From assembly GCA_001465935.1 (NCBI GenBank), contig LNKV01000021.1:652501-716500 (forward strand): DNA of 64,000 bases. Direction: 5' to 3'. The stretch comes from Clarireedia homoeocarpa. Taxonomy: Eukaryota; Ascomycota; Leotiomycetes; Helotiales; Rutstroemiaceae. The notes beneath the pieces were generated by a model. The model had not been told where the DNA came from, searched no databases, and saw only the letters and a program-made list of their open reading frames with translations. The position numbers and the translations under genes were made by a program. Shown here piece by piece: positions 45,799-57,107 of this stretch. The stretch's first letter is position 1. Each line of letters opens with the position of its first letter.

Positions 45799-46732
45799 CG
45801 CAAACCGGGTTAGCAAGAAAGAAATGGCTACATTCTCAGCAGCACAGCTCGATAAGGGCAACAACGACAGTTCCAAGGTTATCTACAACGGGGATAACTA
45901 CTTCGAGTTCGTCGAGTCATGCACGTTGGCCCTAATAGACAAGAGATGCCTAGGAATCGTTCTAGGTACAGAACAAATTCCGCCTATCCCAAACAACCAG
46001 GCAGAATTGCAATGGAATCTATATATAGACGGGCAAAACAGACGGGCACAAGCTATCGATATTATAAGCTCTAGGGTCAACTCAGCGCAAAGATCGAGGC
46101 TCATGCCGTTCATACAAGCGGAGGATCCAGCAGGTATGTGGAACAAGCTCCAAAGAGATGACCCTGGAAACAACCCGATCTTCGTCGATCAGATTCGAAG
46201 GCAATTCGTCGACCTGCCTTTCGACCCCAAGACCATGAAGCTTCGCCAGTTTGTCGACAGCCTCATCTTACTCCAATCTCGAACAAAAGCCAGCACAAGG
46301 GGTATTACGGATGAGGAGGTGATTTCACAACTATTCGCCAAAATCCCACAGACTGCAGGCTGGCAGACATCCAAAATATTTGCTTTGAGCTCCAAAATGG
46401 ACCTTGAAGCAGCTGTGGTAGTTCTGCAGGCCAACGAGACCGTCAACCCTGTGGAACATGCAAATGCAGCTCAAGAGGTGGCATATAGAGGAGGTTATAG
46501 AGGTAGAGGAAGAGGTAGAAGTCGTGGCTCAAGAGGAGGAAGAGGCAAGCCGTATGACCGCAACAGACGCGGCAGGGCAAGTTCAAGTTCAGGTTCCACA
46601 GACCGAAATCGCGATCGCAGTAGCGGCAGGGGAAAAGAAGAGAAGGAAGGTGGCTCAAATCAGTGCTGGTGGTGCAAGAAAGAAGGACATTATCAAGCAG
46701 ACTGCTACTCTTATTTGAGCCACCTTCGATAA
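45788..46732 (+). mobile_element. Copia-type retrotransposon gag remnant
   Basis: An intact frame of 314 codons. The first ATG (45788) lies inside the primer-binding site, so the true start may be the ATG at 45824 (MATFSAAQLDKGN). The central part (AEDPAGMWNKLQ, FVDSLILLQSRTKASTRGITDEEV) resembles the UBN2/Copia gag fold. An Arg/Gly-rich stretch and a CCHC zinc knuckle, CWWCKKEGHYQADC, follow. The frame stops after CYSYLSHLR. No protease, integrase or reverse transcriptase motif was found downstream, so the element is 3' truncated and non-autonomous. Confidence 0.82.
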
Positions 46733-48347
46733 AAGTAAATCGGAGCTTTCGCATGCTTTCGAAACTCGTGGAACTATGGATAACATCTATTCACGTATAA
46801 TGAGTCATGTTGGGTACAATCGTTCGTGCGAGTAAGCTGCACACAATGCCTATGGTCCTGAAGAATGTGCCTGTAACATATCATCAGTTAACAAGTGACG
46901 AGTCCAAGAATCGCGCTGTCAGCTTCCCGACCATGAAGACAAAACAAGATGGAAATCCTGGCCAGGAACCAAGCCTTGATATAGAGAGGAAGCAATGGTA
47001 ACATCGGCGAAGAAATTGAAGGCTCTGTCAATCAAAGGTATGGACTGATGGCCGAAATGGGTCATACTCGGTCTCCTGTTCGTCCTAAAGTAGTATCATT
47101 ACAGTTAGTTGCCTACCGTTGGGCGTGCTCAATTATAGAATGAACGGGCATACCTTCAAGGAATATGTGCCGCATGTATGATAATCATTTCTGATTTAGA
47201 ACGCAGACAACCGAATAATCAATGCTTAGGAAATCTCCGCTCATGATTCACGACAACCACCATTCGCTCATGTCCTAACAAGTCAATGAGATCCAACATT
47301 TTATGGTTCAATGAAAGACATCTGACACCTCCATGCTCAGACTGACCTGACTGGTCCATATCATATTGATGGTTCCAATCGCTGAACTGGCCATCGGATT
47401 CTGACTCCCATTGATCGCTTCACTGGAGCTTGTGGGCAGTGTGGGGTTGAACTGATAGTCCCTTGAAAACAAAACGCGTAGCACAACAGTTAACGAGACG
47501 AGATTGCTTGTTCCGTCAACCAGAGCTTCCAGAGGGGCGTGCCGATCGGAGCCGTGTCTCAATAAACATAAAGAAGGTATTTCGAGATTTCTCAATCAGG
47601 CAGCTCATTTTCCCCAAGGCGCAGCAATGATCTCAACGACTGCGCATCCGTGTTGCAGCAGTAGTCAAAACAAAGTGCGAATAGCTACAGATTACATCCA
47701 GCATGCCGTATCAGCCGCAATTGGGTATAGAAACACAAGAAGTGTTCTGATAGGCGTCCAAGGTTCAAGAGGGCGAGAGATGCCCTATCCGCGACCGACC
47801 GCCTGGACACGGACATCACCATGAACAAAGCCCGCACTGAATCGAGAGAGTGGCAACAAGTATATCAGATTGTTGATCCACATATTGTCGTCGTCGTAGC
47901 AATTGTATGTTTATCGTTTGTCGTTCATGAAATCTACCCGACCAGTAAATGTCTAACCTTACATAATCATGACCGCGAGCAAGCTACTGTGGGTCATCCT
48001 AGTAACCAAATGTTGTATCATCCAAACAGTGACTCAGAACTGGTTATCAACGAACCGGTAAACAACGAGGTAAGGTATAAAAGGCAATCAATGGCAATGC
48101 TTGTGCCACTCTTGTCAATATTTCTTATCAGTTCAATTGTTTGTATCCCAGCTCTAGGATCGTGCTCCTTCTCACACTGCATGTATGTTCTAGGTTCCTG
48201 CTGCAGTGGGATATATCACCATCTGTCCGTGTCATACTATCGTCAATTTTATCTGCTTTCTTCGGGTCTTTGGGCAGAGACGTTGAGCAAAGATAAGGAA
48301 GTAGGTTCGGCGGAGACCTTACAGCAACAAGTTGGACGAATTGAATC
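46733..48347. other. intergenic region after gag remnant
   Basis: No recognisable pol sequence and no supported gene. The ORF at 47821-48369 (182 codons) has hydrophobic stretches but no motif and overlaps the start of the acetyltransferase gene in another frame. I consider it spurious. Confidence 0.5.
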
Positions 48348-49388
48348 ATGGCACCAGAAGAAGCAATGATGACTAGCGGAAACTCAGAGTTGGGTTCAAC
48401 GGCCACATCTCTGATTCCTTCGTCCCCTTCATCAAAGCCGATCCAGTTCTACGCTTATCCCCAAGCCCTGGCTCTCGAACTTCTCCTCCCCGTCCTCCGT
48501 CTCCAACTCCCCACTAGCAACCCCATCTACAACCGGTTTCAAGCCCCCCACAACACTCCAGATCAGCACTGTCTCTTCGCCGCCACTTTCCCGCCAAATT
48601 CGCAACCCGTTCCCGAGATCTATACAATCGTCTTCTCCGACCGTTCCCGCCGCAACGAGTCTCAAATCTGGATTTTCAACTCCCTGATGAACCCCAAATA
48701 CCCGGACCCTCTATCATCTGCTCAGACCCAACTCCTCCAAACTCATATCTCCTCTCTCCTCACATTCCTAAAGAATACCACCATCCCAGAAGCACCCGGT
48801 CACCCATTCGACCCCATCCTATTCCTAGCGTGTGTCCATTCACGAATCGTCTCCGTCCTCCTTTCCCTCCCATCTCACGACCCATCCCGCCCCCTCATCA
48901 CCTACCGTACAGTATGGAACTACTTCCCGATCCCCACACGAACACCCTCGCTCCTCGAATCCGCACCCACTCCCCCTCCCTCACCCTTCACTCTAACCCG
49001 AGTGCTCCCCTCTCACCTCCCCCTTGTAATCAGCACATCCAGCATCCCACGCTCCGCCGCAACACTCATGCGGCAGCCTTCACTCGGACTCCTCACACCC
49101 GACGGCTCACTCGTAGCATGGGTGTTCATCGGCGTCGACGCCACACTCGCAACGCTGTATGTGTTACCTGAGTATCGCGGGAAAGGACTAGCAACATATG
49201 TTTCAAGGGAGATAGTCAGACAACTTGGGAAGGGTGAGTTTGCTGATATGGGGTATAGTGGGGATAGTGGGTTTGTGCATGGGGATGTTCTCGCGGACAA
49301 TACTGCGAGTGAGAGAGTAATGAAAGCGCTTGGCGCTGTGATTGAGGGAGAGTATAGTTACATCAGGGTAGATAGTGATGCGTGGTGA
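48348..49388 (+). CDS. GNAT-family N-acetyltransferase (FR47-like)
   Basis: One exon, 346 aa, ATG at 48348. The N-terminal ~200 residues are a fungal-specific region rich in Pro and Ser with conserved-looking blocks (NPIYNRFQAP, TIVFSDRSRRNESQIWIFNS). The C-terminal part is a GNAT core. GLLTPDGSLVAWVFIG is strand beta2-3, and TLYVLPEYRGKGLATYVSREI carries acetyl-CoA motif A with R277-G278-K279-G280-L281-A282 (Q/RxxGxG/A). HGDVLADNTASERVMKALG is the motif B helix, where FR47-like enzymes have N..S..L...G. This resembles the glycine N-acyltransferase/FR47 branch. The substrate is unknown, probably a small amine. No signal peptide is seen, so a cytosolic enzyme is expected. Confidence 0.85.
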   Translation: MAPEEAMMTSGNSELGSTATSLIPSSPSSKPIQFYAYPQALALELLLPVLRLQLPTSNPIYNRFQAPHNTPDQHCLFAATFPPNSQPVPEIYTIVFSDRSRRNESQIWIFNSLMNPKYPDPLSSAQTQLLQTHISSLLTFLKNTTIPEAPGHPFDPILFLACVHSRIVSVLLSLPSHDPSRPLITYRTVWNYFPIPTRTPSLLESAPTPPPSPFTLTRVLPSHLPLVISTSSIPRSAATLMRQPSLGLLTPDGSLVAWVFIGVDATLATLYVLPEYRGKGLATYVSREIVRQLGKGEFADMGYSGDSGFVHGDVLADNTASERVMKALGAVIEGEYSYIRVDSDAW

Positions 49389-49659
49389 AAAAGAAGTAAG
49401 AGGAAGTGTTTGTTTATTGGAAACTGATGCGCTTGCTGAAAGGTGGTTCGGATGCTATCTATATCAACCTAATCCTTTTCTTCCTAAGATAGATTATAGA
49501 ATCTCATAGACCTAGAGACCAAGCTCAAAATCATCATCTGTCCTATGCTACCATCTAACTCCAGCGGAACGTTCTCTTCCAATTTCTCTCTCACTCTCAC
49601 TCTTACCCGGCACCAACACCAAAACCATCATCCTCACCTCTCTCAACCTCCTCACATTC

Positions 49660-50247
49660 CTACATTCTCCTCCTTGCAAATTCCTCCCATTCATAGCTAG
49701 TTCCTCGACGACTAAGCGTAAATATTGCATCCAGATAGGACGTATGCGTCGTATCAGACGAAACCAAACCTTTCTGCACATCCAGCCACTTCCACAGCTG
49801 ATGGTAAAACGGAACTTTTCTCTGCCGAATCGAAATTTCCACCTACACCGTGATATTCTCAATTTTGTTGATGAAATTCTCCTTGACATAATCCCATTCC
49901 ATTTCCGAGATGAGTATACCAATGTGACCGGACATAGGACTATTGTCGAACTAATAAGACGTAATATTTGATTCTGTTGTTGAGGAGAATGGCCCCGGGT
50001 GACAGGTACTGGCCGCATTGACTGCGGGAACGCTCGCAATGATAGCTTGCCGCTCTGTACCATCTTCATCGGTGACAGTTGCGGGACGAGGGATTACGAA
50101 CCGAATTCTTGTATACTCTTTTCCTCTTTTGATCGAGAGATAAATATCGCTGCCCTCGACGCAATTTACAACAGACATTCTGCATGCTCTGCTGGGACCA
50201 GGACCCCCAATATCATTCACATCTCTCTTTCTCTTCTGGAACAACAT
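49660..50247 (-). pseudogene. probable broken ORF with two in-frame TAG codons
   Basis: From ATG 50247 one reading frame gives about 195 codons of coding-like protein (KRKRDVNDIGGPGPS..., RIRFVIPRPATVTDEDGTERQ..., GHIGILISEMEWDYVKENF..., PFYHQLWKWLDVQKG...). It is interrupted by TAG at 49953-49951 and at 49845-49843 and ends at 49660. I do not recognise the family. Both stops are one C-to-T change from CAG. Two phase-0 introns with weak GTCAA donors could also skip the stops, so a functional spliced gene is possible. Confidence 0.4.
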
Positions 50248-51257
50248 ATCCTACGAAAATTGCAGCTCCGAATCGATTCGATTTATCTCTGATCTCAGAA
50301 TTCGACCACCTGGCCATAAAAGCCGAAATCGATATCTTTCCAAGAGTATGCAGTGAATGTGCATTGATAGATAGCTAACATGTTGGGATATCAATTGTCT
50401 TTAGTATATAATAAAGATGAACAACGTCACTAGACGGACTACAAGCTCCCAATCACACAGATGGAACTCCACTATATACAATAATACATGAATTAAGGAG
50501 ATACACAGCATTACGATAATGACATGACGTGGTGCAGCTTTCAAGGATTGCGTCATTGGAAGAATTGTGGAAAGCGTTGACCACTCACTCTCGGAACTGT
50601 AGGGTGTGTTCAATTGGTTGAGATATTTTGCATTGTAGTTGATGTCACAGTAATAAGAAACTCGCAGGGAAAGAGCCTGTTGACAGCAGGGAACCAGGTG
50701 GCAAAAATGGTAAAGTCCCTACGTATGAATTGTTACGTGTAAGAAATAATACTGCAAATGCGGAAGGAGAGGATGAGGAAATCCAAACAGTGCAGTCGTA
50801 TGGGGTAGAAACTGAAGAAAGACGAAGGGAGTAAATACTATGTTCTTCCAAATCTCGACAAAATATGAAGCTCGGCTGCTCTTACCTTTGTGAAAAGTCA
50901 GTATCTTGTGGCCTCTTCTTTGGGCCTCCCTTGGAGAAGATTCAACACCATTTCTACTATTTGAGATGTCTTCCATGAGGTGCAAGAACAGTGGAACAGT
51001 AATGAGACTCCTCAGTTTTCAGCATCTAGATTATAGAGTCCCTCTAGATCATTTTGTAGCGGAAATCTTAGAGTTCGAATTGTGCTGCCAACAAAAACAC
51101 ACATAATCCACGTCCAAGCGTGCTTCTCCGCATCTGAGACTTTTGAAGAAACTCTACCGTCTTATTATTGGCCAGCTCGTAAAAGTATATCAGTAACTCA
51201 TAGGTTGATCATCGAAGATCATATCTAGAAGACAGCAATACTTGCTTCTCGCAGCAA
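50248..51257. other. intergenic region
   Basis: About 1 kb with no supported gene, lying upstream of the broken ORF and downstream of NTM1. ORFs are under 90 codons. Confidence 0.5.
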
Positions 51258-52452
51258 TCATTTCGGTTGCAACGCATAAGTTCTCACAGGAAACAATCCT
51301 GCTGGAAATCCCTTCGCCAACTCGGTCTTCTTGATTACCATCCCAGCTTCCTCAAATATCCTTCGAAAATTCTGATCAGTCCTAGTATACCGTCAATTAG
51401 CACATTATCTTCCCCTTTTCTGCCGCTTTTCACAAATCCACCCGTCTGCCTCACACACAAACCTACACCATCTCCTCTCTCACGCACTAAGGAAAGAAGA
51501 ATCGAAAACAAACCTCGTAACTGAATTATCCACCGCATCGAACTCATCTAACCCTTCCAAATGCGTACTCATATTTTCCTTAGCGATCACATAACCCCCC
51601 TCCTTCAACACTTTCCTACACTTAACCAAATGCTCCACCAACTGCGCATCCGTCAAGTGACCTAAACACCATTGATGCCACATCAGGTCGTAGCAAATTT
51701 CTGGGGGTGGTGACCAGGCTTCAAGTCCTACCGAGTAAATAGTGCCGATTCCGGGTTCGTCGCGGAGGACAGAGGTGAATTTTGTGATTGGTTCGACGAT
51801 GTCAACGGTTTGGGCGAGGTGGAGGAGAACTCCGGTTGTTACGCGGCCGATGCTGAGGGAAGGGGAACGAAGTTAGTGGATTGTTGAGAGGAGAATTTGT
51901 TTGCATTGTGTTGTGACGGTCGAAGTTGTGATGCGAGTCTCCTCATCTACCCGGATGACGAAGACTCAAGCGTCAAAGCATCGAATTATTGAACGAGATC
52001 CCGATCATTTCACACGGATGCCTCAAGGTGCGGATTTCTCATGCATGACTCGTTCGGCCATAGGCCAGAACCTGAAATCAGAACCAGCAGAAACAAAAAC
52101 TTCAAACGAAACTCACCCAGCACCACAGTCCACCGCCCTCTCCAACTTCTTCCCCTTAATACCAAGCTTGCCCATAAAGTTCTTAGAGCCTTGTATATCC
52201 ACACGACTGATATATGGAAAGCCACCTAGCATTCCATTTAAGTCTGCCTCTATGCTTTCCCAGCTGGAATATTCATTAGACTATCTTGCCTGATCATGCG
52301 GAAAGTAGAGTATGATTTGGATGGTGAATAGAAAAGAAGTATGTGTACGCGGATACAGATGAGAACGAAGAGCAAAAAAGCAAAGGTATTGTGTATACGT
52401 ACTATGCAATAGCTTCAGCATGATTGATTTGAGCATCCGGTGCCGTCGTCAT
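51258..52452 (-). CDS. NTM1: alpha-N-methyltransferase NTM1/Tae1 (protein N-terminal Xaa-Pro-Lys methylation)
   Basis: Four exons: 52452..52403, 52263..52117, 51852..51514, 51381..51258 (219 aa, the usual size). Introns are 139, 264 and 132 bp, all phase 2, with branch sites CTAAT/ACTAAC/CTAAT. Landmarks are YWESIEADLNGMLGGFPYIS near residues 18-36 (the family has YW...GMLGG) and SAM motif I VDCGAGIGRVT at 61-71. DLMWHQWCLGHLTD is the substrate-pocket signature WCxGH. Further landmarks are YVIAKEN, then NFRRIFEEAGM and the terminal FPVRTYALQPK. The enzyme uses SAM to methylate the alpha-amino group of proteins that begin X-Pro-Lys after Met removal, including ribosomal proteins, in cytosol and nucleus. 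Only fragments are visible as uninterrupted frames because exons are short. Confidence 0.93.
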
Positions 52453-53171
52453 GATGACTTTATGATCCTTGCGCGTGCAGATAATTCGAAGTAATCCCGT
52501 CAACAATTCCTTAGTTCTTTAGATAAAGAGGAAGATACAGTATAGTCAAGCAAAATACACGCGAGGTGTACAATTTAAAAGAAAGCTCTCTTGTATGAGA
52601 AGGACAGAACGATGAAGGCGGGGTATACAATAAAGTTGGACGAAGAAAAGAAACGAGAGAAAGCTTGTTGCAAAAGAAATAGTAAATATAGTTCTGTTTT
52701 CTGCCTCTCAAGATGGTTTCTTCTATAGGGTAGTAGGCCTGAAATGAAGGACAGGCTATACAGTGCTGGAGAAAATTATCTAGAAAGATTGAGTAAGGGA
52801 GGGAGGGAGAGGTTCGTTTGTCGATATGTATTCCAATTTTGCTTGAGGCTAATTGTCAACCGCTTATGTAATATCGCATATTGACGAACAAGTCGGCTCT
52901 GCTGATTGGATCAAGCATTAATATTGATATCGTGAATTACAGTACTGTAAGTATTTTTGCCTGCGCCGACCTTGAGGTGGATATTTGCAGAAGATTATGG
53001 CCTGTTATTACAAAGCTCTATTCATTGCACATCTCATTTCACCACCGAGACCTAAATACCCCCCAATCAAAATATCTTCTTTCCAGTCCAACTTTCCAAC
53101 GCCCCATGGTATCCATATACATATACATATAGCCTAATCCATCATTATGTCCATCCAATCCGTCCATTTAC
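52453..53171. other. intergenic region between NTM1 and TOF1
   Basis: About 0.7 kb with the NTM1 promoter and TOF1 3' flank. No gene supported. Confidence 0.5.
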
Positions 53172-56100
53172 TCATTCCTCGTCACTACTATCCATAATAA
53201 AACCCGCCCGGACTCTTGGTCTCCTAGGGTGCGCGACCGGCACGATATTCTCCTCATCCTCTTCATCATTGATATCCATGCCACCTTTCGCGCTTTTTGT
53301 CTTTGCAACTAGTGGCTCATCATCATCTTCATCGTCACTCACAAACTTTCTTCTCTTAGGTTGTGATGATCGATGCGGACTCGACATCGGAGTGTCTGTA
53401 GCTTCGGCCTCCTCTTCCGACTCCGCTGCTCCATTCATATTCATATTCTCATCACTCTCCAAGTCAATCGTGCTACTACCTCTCTTCTTCCTCGCTGGCT
53501 CGTCATCTTCCTCATCACTATCCAAATCAATAGCACTACTATCCCTCTTATTCCTCGCTTTCTGCCCATCACTTCCCACCCTCTTCTTCCCATTCTCATT
53601 CTGTGCACCCACATGCAACAACGTCTTCATAATCGCCACCTTATTCGCATTCCTCAGTCTCTCCTCCGCCTCAAAGAAGACCCTATCTGCCTCCTCATCA
53701 TCCTCATCACTGTCCACCACATACTTCTCACTTTTAATCTTCTCATTCTTCTCCAACTCCCTCAGTCTCCTAGCCTCTGCTCTAGCAGCCAATACTTCAT
53801 CCGACGGGCCTTCCTCATCCTCACTCCCAGATTTCCTTCTCCTCCTTCTACTCTTCTTCAACGCTTTCAACGCGTCCGATTTCTTCATTGCCGTAGGCCC
53901 ACCCGGCTCAAAGAGAAGTTCCTCTTCAGAATCATCATCTATGCCATTATCTGATTCGTCATCAAAGACAGCACGTTTTCTACCCAGACCGGCAGATACT
54001 CGTCTGATGTGATCAGCTGCTTCTTTCCCATCGTCAAAGGTAGGTGGACTAAATTCGAATTTCTTGATCAAGTCTAGTGCTTCTAAGATCTGGTCTGCAG
54101 ATTTGGAGGATGGAACAATCCAGGGGCTTTCGGGGTCATCAGCTGCTCCATGAGTTGTGAGACCAACAAGCTTCATGAGTAAACGAAGATGACCATTCTT
54201 AAACATCGCGGTTTTGCGTGCGTCGTTGTCAGGCCTGACAGCTATATGGAGTTAGTACGGTCATGTTTGTAGCGAGTAAGATACGTACGAATTGTTGGAG
54301 CTTTTGGTGGCTCGACTGCAGGAGCGGGCGTCCCCTCGCTCTCAGCTGCGGGATCTCTCTCCACGGATTGTATAGCAACATTAGCCGCCTCCCAACCTCG
54401 CCTCTCACTTTCGGCTGACGATAGCTGTGATTTAACCCACTCAATATGATCACCTTCATTCTTATCAAGCAGGGCTCCCACTGCAACCCCGATCTGCTCC
54501 TCCCATTCCAACCCCCCTTTAACTTCCAGTTCTGCCGCAGCTTTTGGCTTACTAGTAATCGTCTGTTTCTCATAACCAAACTCCAAGAAATGCGCAATGG
54601 CATTTGTCTTTGAGAACAGCATCTCCACAATCAACTCCGGTCTTTCCTGGATTTTCCTGGTACACCTCTTCAACAGCTGCTTAACCATCTCATCCCATTC
54701 CTTATACCCCGGCGCTTGTGGATCCAGCCCCCCCGGACCCTTAATCATCTTGTAGAACAAGTGAATGATATCCACCCTAAATAACATCACACTCATATCC
54801 TGCTTGAAAGCCACACGATAGAAGAACCGATGAGCTCGCTTCAGTTGCTCAGGTTTCAGGTCATGATAATACTTTGTAAAAGCAACAAAAGTATCAATAC
54901 ATCCCTGAGACAAGAATTTGGCCGCAAAACGTTTGAAGTCGAATTTTCGCTCCGTCGAGACTCGCTCAGCGCGGGCTTCGTCCTCCCCTTCAGATTCATC
55001 GACTATATTTTCATCGCCTTGATCTTCCCCCGTATTTTTCGCATCCTTCTTCTTCTTCCTTGCTCGTCTTCGCGAACGTACTTGCATATCCACGTTCTGT
55101 TTTGAATATTGTTCTAGAATCCGCATATAATTGTGCGTCAGCTCCGTAACAGAATCCAGGTATCCGAATCCTTGATCTTTATACATTCGTGTAATCATGG
55201 CTACACGTTCGTGTGTCGTATCTTCGTAGAAAATACGAGCAAGAATGTTTTCAGCAATCTCCTGATCATCTTCGAGCGGTGAATCGGCCATCTCTTGGAC
55301 TGTCAGAAGGATCTGAGTAAAACATTTCATAGCTGCGCTAAGATCGTACCATGATTTGCTCTCAAAAGCAGAATCCATAGCTCTGTTTAGCGTCACAAAC
55401 ATCTCTTGGTTGAGTACACTTGCCACAAGGGCAAAGCTGTCGACATCTTCCGGAGCCTCGGTTTTGGATGGCTTCTTGTTTTTCCTCCTTACTCGTTCTG
55501 CTTCGAGAAACCATGACACGAGGTAGAAGAATTGGCGTCGGTGATATTCAAGAACTCTTTCTGCTTCACGATCAATCGCCTTTCGAATGTGATTGAACAA
55601 TGGATTGAAACCAGAGTCTAAGAAGTCCTGAACAAATGCTCGGAGATGTTTTGTTGCTGAAACAGTAAGAGGGGTAGGATTATCGAAAGCCAATGGCCCA
55701 CTCTCTCCTTTAAACGCCCTCCGAGGCGGCTTGAACTTCTTGGTACTATCCATCTTATCCAGTCCTCCTCTACTGTCCCTCAGTGCAGATTGACCAGAAA
55801 TTGTGGTCATCTTTGCATCTTCCCGCTGCATCCAAGCCATGGTTCCAAATCGATTATGCCTAGTGGGAGCATTGGTCTGGTAGCTCCGTAACATTGCCTG
55901 TTCCTTCTTCCGCAGCCTCACCAGCTCATCCATCTTGCTATTATCCATAGCCTTCTCGCTTAAAAAGAGCTTGTCAACATCGACACCTTTGATCAAATGA
56001 AACAGGGCATCCATAACCACTACATCCTGCGTATTGAAATCCTCCCCCATCGTCGAGGACACCGTCAGCAAAAGATGAAAAATATCCTGGTAGTCAAACG

Positions 56101-56820
56101 CATCAATCGTGGCCGATCTCGAAATCTCCGCTTCATCCCCCTCATACTGTACATTCGGTGGCGGAGCAATCATAGCGATATTCCTCAAAAAATAAAGCAC
56201 CAACTTAATAATACCCTCATCTCTCGCACTCCTATCCCCCATGTCTTCCGCCATCGCAGGCAATGCACATCTCACCACCGTATGTAAAATCCTCGCTCCA
56301 TCAAACCCCAGAATCGCCCTTTTGTAGCCCACCTGAGCGCCCTCAAGATACGGAATATGACGATGATGATTAACCGTCATTTCCTTATTCCTATCCAGCG
56401 GCCAGGTCAGCGGAACCAAAAGTTCCAAACAGGCCAGTGCGATTTTCGCCTTGACTCGGTCCTCGGTTGCATTTTCGGGCCATGCTGCGAGGATTTGGAG
56501 AAGATCACCTCCGACTAGATTCGAGTCTGCGAGACAGCGTGCGACGTCTAGACGATTGGCTTTTTCGTCGTAGAGCTTGAGCCATTTTTTTAGGTCACGC
56601 AAGCAGGCTAGTGCGTCGTCTCCGAGTACGTATCGACCTTCTTCATCGGCACCGCTTCCTCCAAGCTATCCCCGTGCGTGTCAGTATTATTCCAGTCCTG
56701 CAAGCGATCGCGGGATGTAATTATGAGCACAAAAACTATACTTACAGCAGTAACAAGACTATTCACATAAGCCCTCACTTGCGGATCCACCACATCTTGT
56801 TTTCCGCCCTCGAATTCCAT
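53172..56820 (-). CDS. TOF1: replication fork protection protein Tof1/Swi1 (Timeless)
   Basis: Three exons: 56820..56746, 56665..54289, 54241..53172 (1173 aa). The 80-bp and 47-bp introns have GTAAGT/GTACGT donors and TAG acceptors; the second has branch GTACTAAC. The start MEFEGGKQDVVDPQVRAYVNSLVTA followed by LGG.., then YVLGDDALACLRDLKKWLKLYDE, is the Timeless N-terminal domain. NRFGTMAWMQREDAKMT, FNPLFNHIRKAIDREAERV and the FFYLVSWFLE helix continue the armadillo-like fold to about residue 800. DNDARKTAMFKNGHLRLLMKLVG is the conserved C-terminal block, followed by a long Asp/Glu and Lys/Arg-rich tail. Tof1 with Csm3/Swi3 travels with the CMG helicase, stabilises paused forks and supports checkpoint signalling. 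MCB/E2F-type sites lie about 90-110 bp upstream of the start. Confidence 0.95.
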
Positions 56821-57107
56821 AATGCGTGGTCGAAATTGGCGTCGTTGTCGTCGTCAATTCATATCATTGTAATTCGTTGATGGAGAAACCTCTTTACACG
56901 CTCCTACCAGATTTCGCGTCGTAGACACGCGTACCCTTGTCAAAGGGTATTTGCGGTACAGCGGCCGGCGCATGTGATGAGCCGAGGGACGGCATATTCT
57001 TTAGTTCTAGCGAAATCCTGGGGAAGATGCAATGACCATCATCATAACATCATAAGTAGCTGGAGAACTTCTGTTTATTCTCTTGTTACTAGGGATTGTC
57101 AATCACG
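56821..57107. promoter_or_regulatory. divergent promoter region TOF1 / 3-hydroxyacyl-CoA dehydrogenase
   Basis: 287 bp separate the two start codons, so both promoters share this stretch. It contains the TTTCGCGT and ACGCGT sites listed separately, closer to TOF1. Confidence 0.7.
56912..56932. promoter_or_regulatory. MCB/E2F-type sites upstream of TOF1
   Basis: TTTCGCGT at 56912-56919 and the palindromic MCB core ACGCGT at 56927-56932 lie 92-112 bp upstream of the TOF1 ATG (56820, minus). These are classical MBF sites. Similar sites stand upstream of DPB4 in this window. Confidence 0.6.

Noticed and set aside
47821..48369. 182-codon + ORF with hydrophobic stretches just before the acetyltransferase
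   Set aside because: No motif, overlaps the next gene's start in another frame and lies after a retroelement remnant. Probably chance.
53269..54012. 247-codon + ORF rich in Ser/Phe/Leu
   Set aside because: It is the antisense shadow of the acidic Asp/Glu-rich TOF1 tail.
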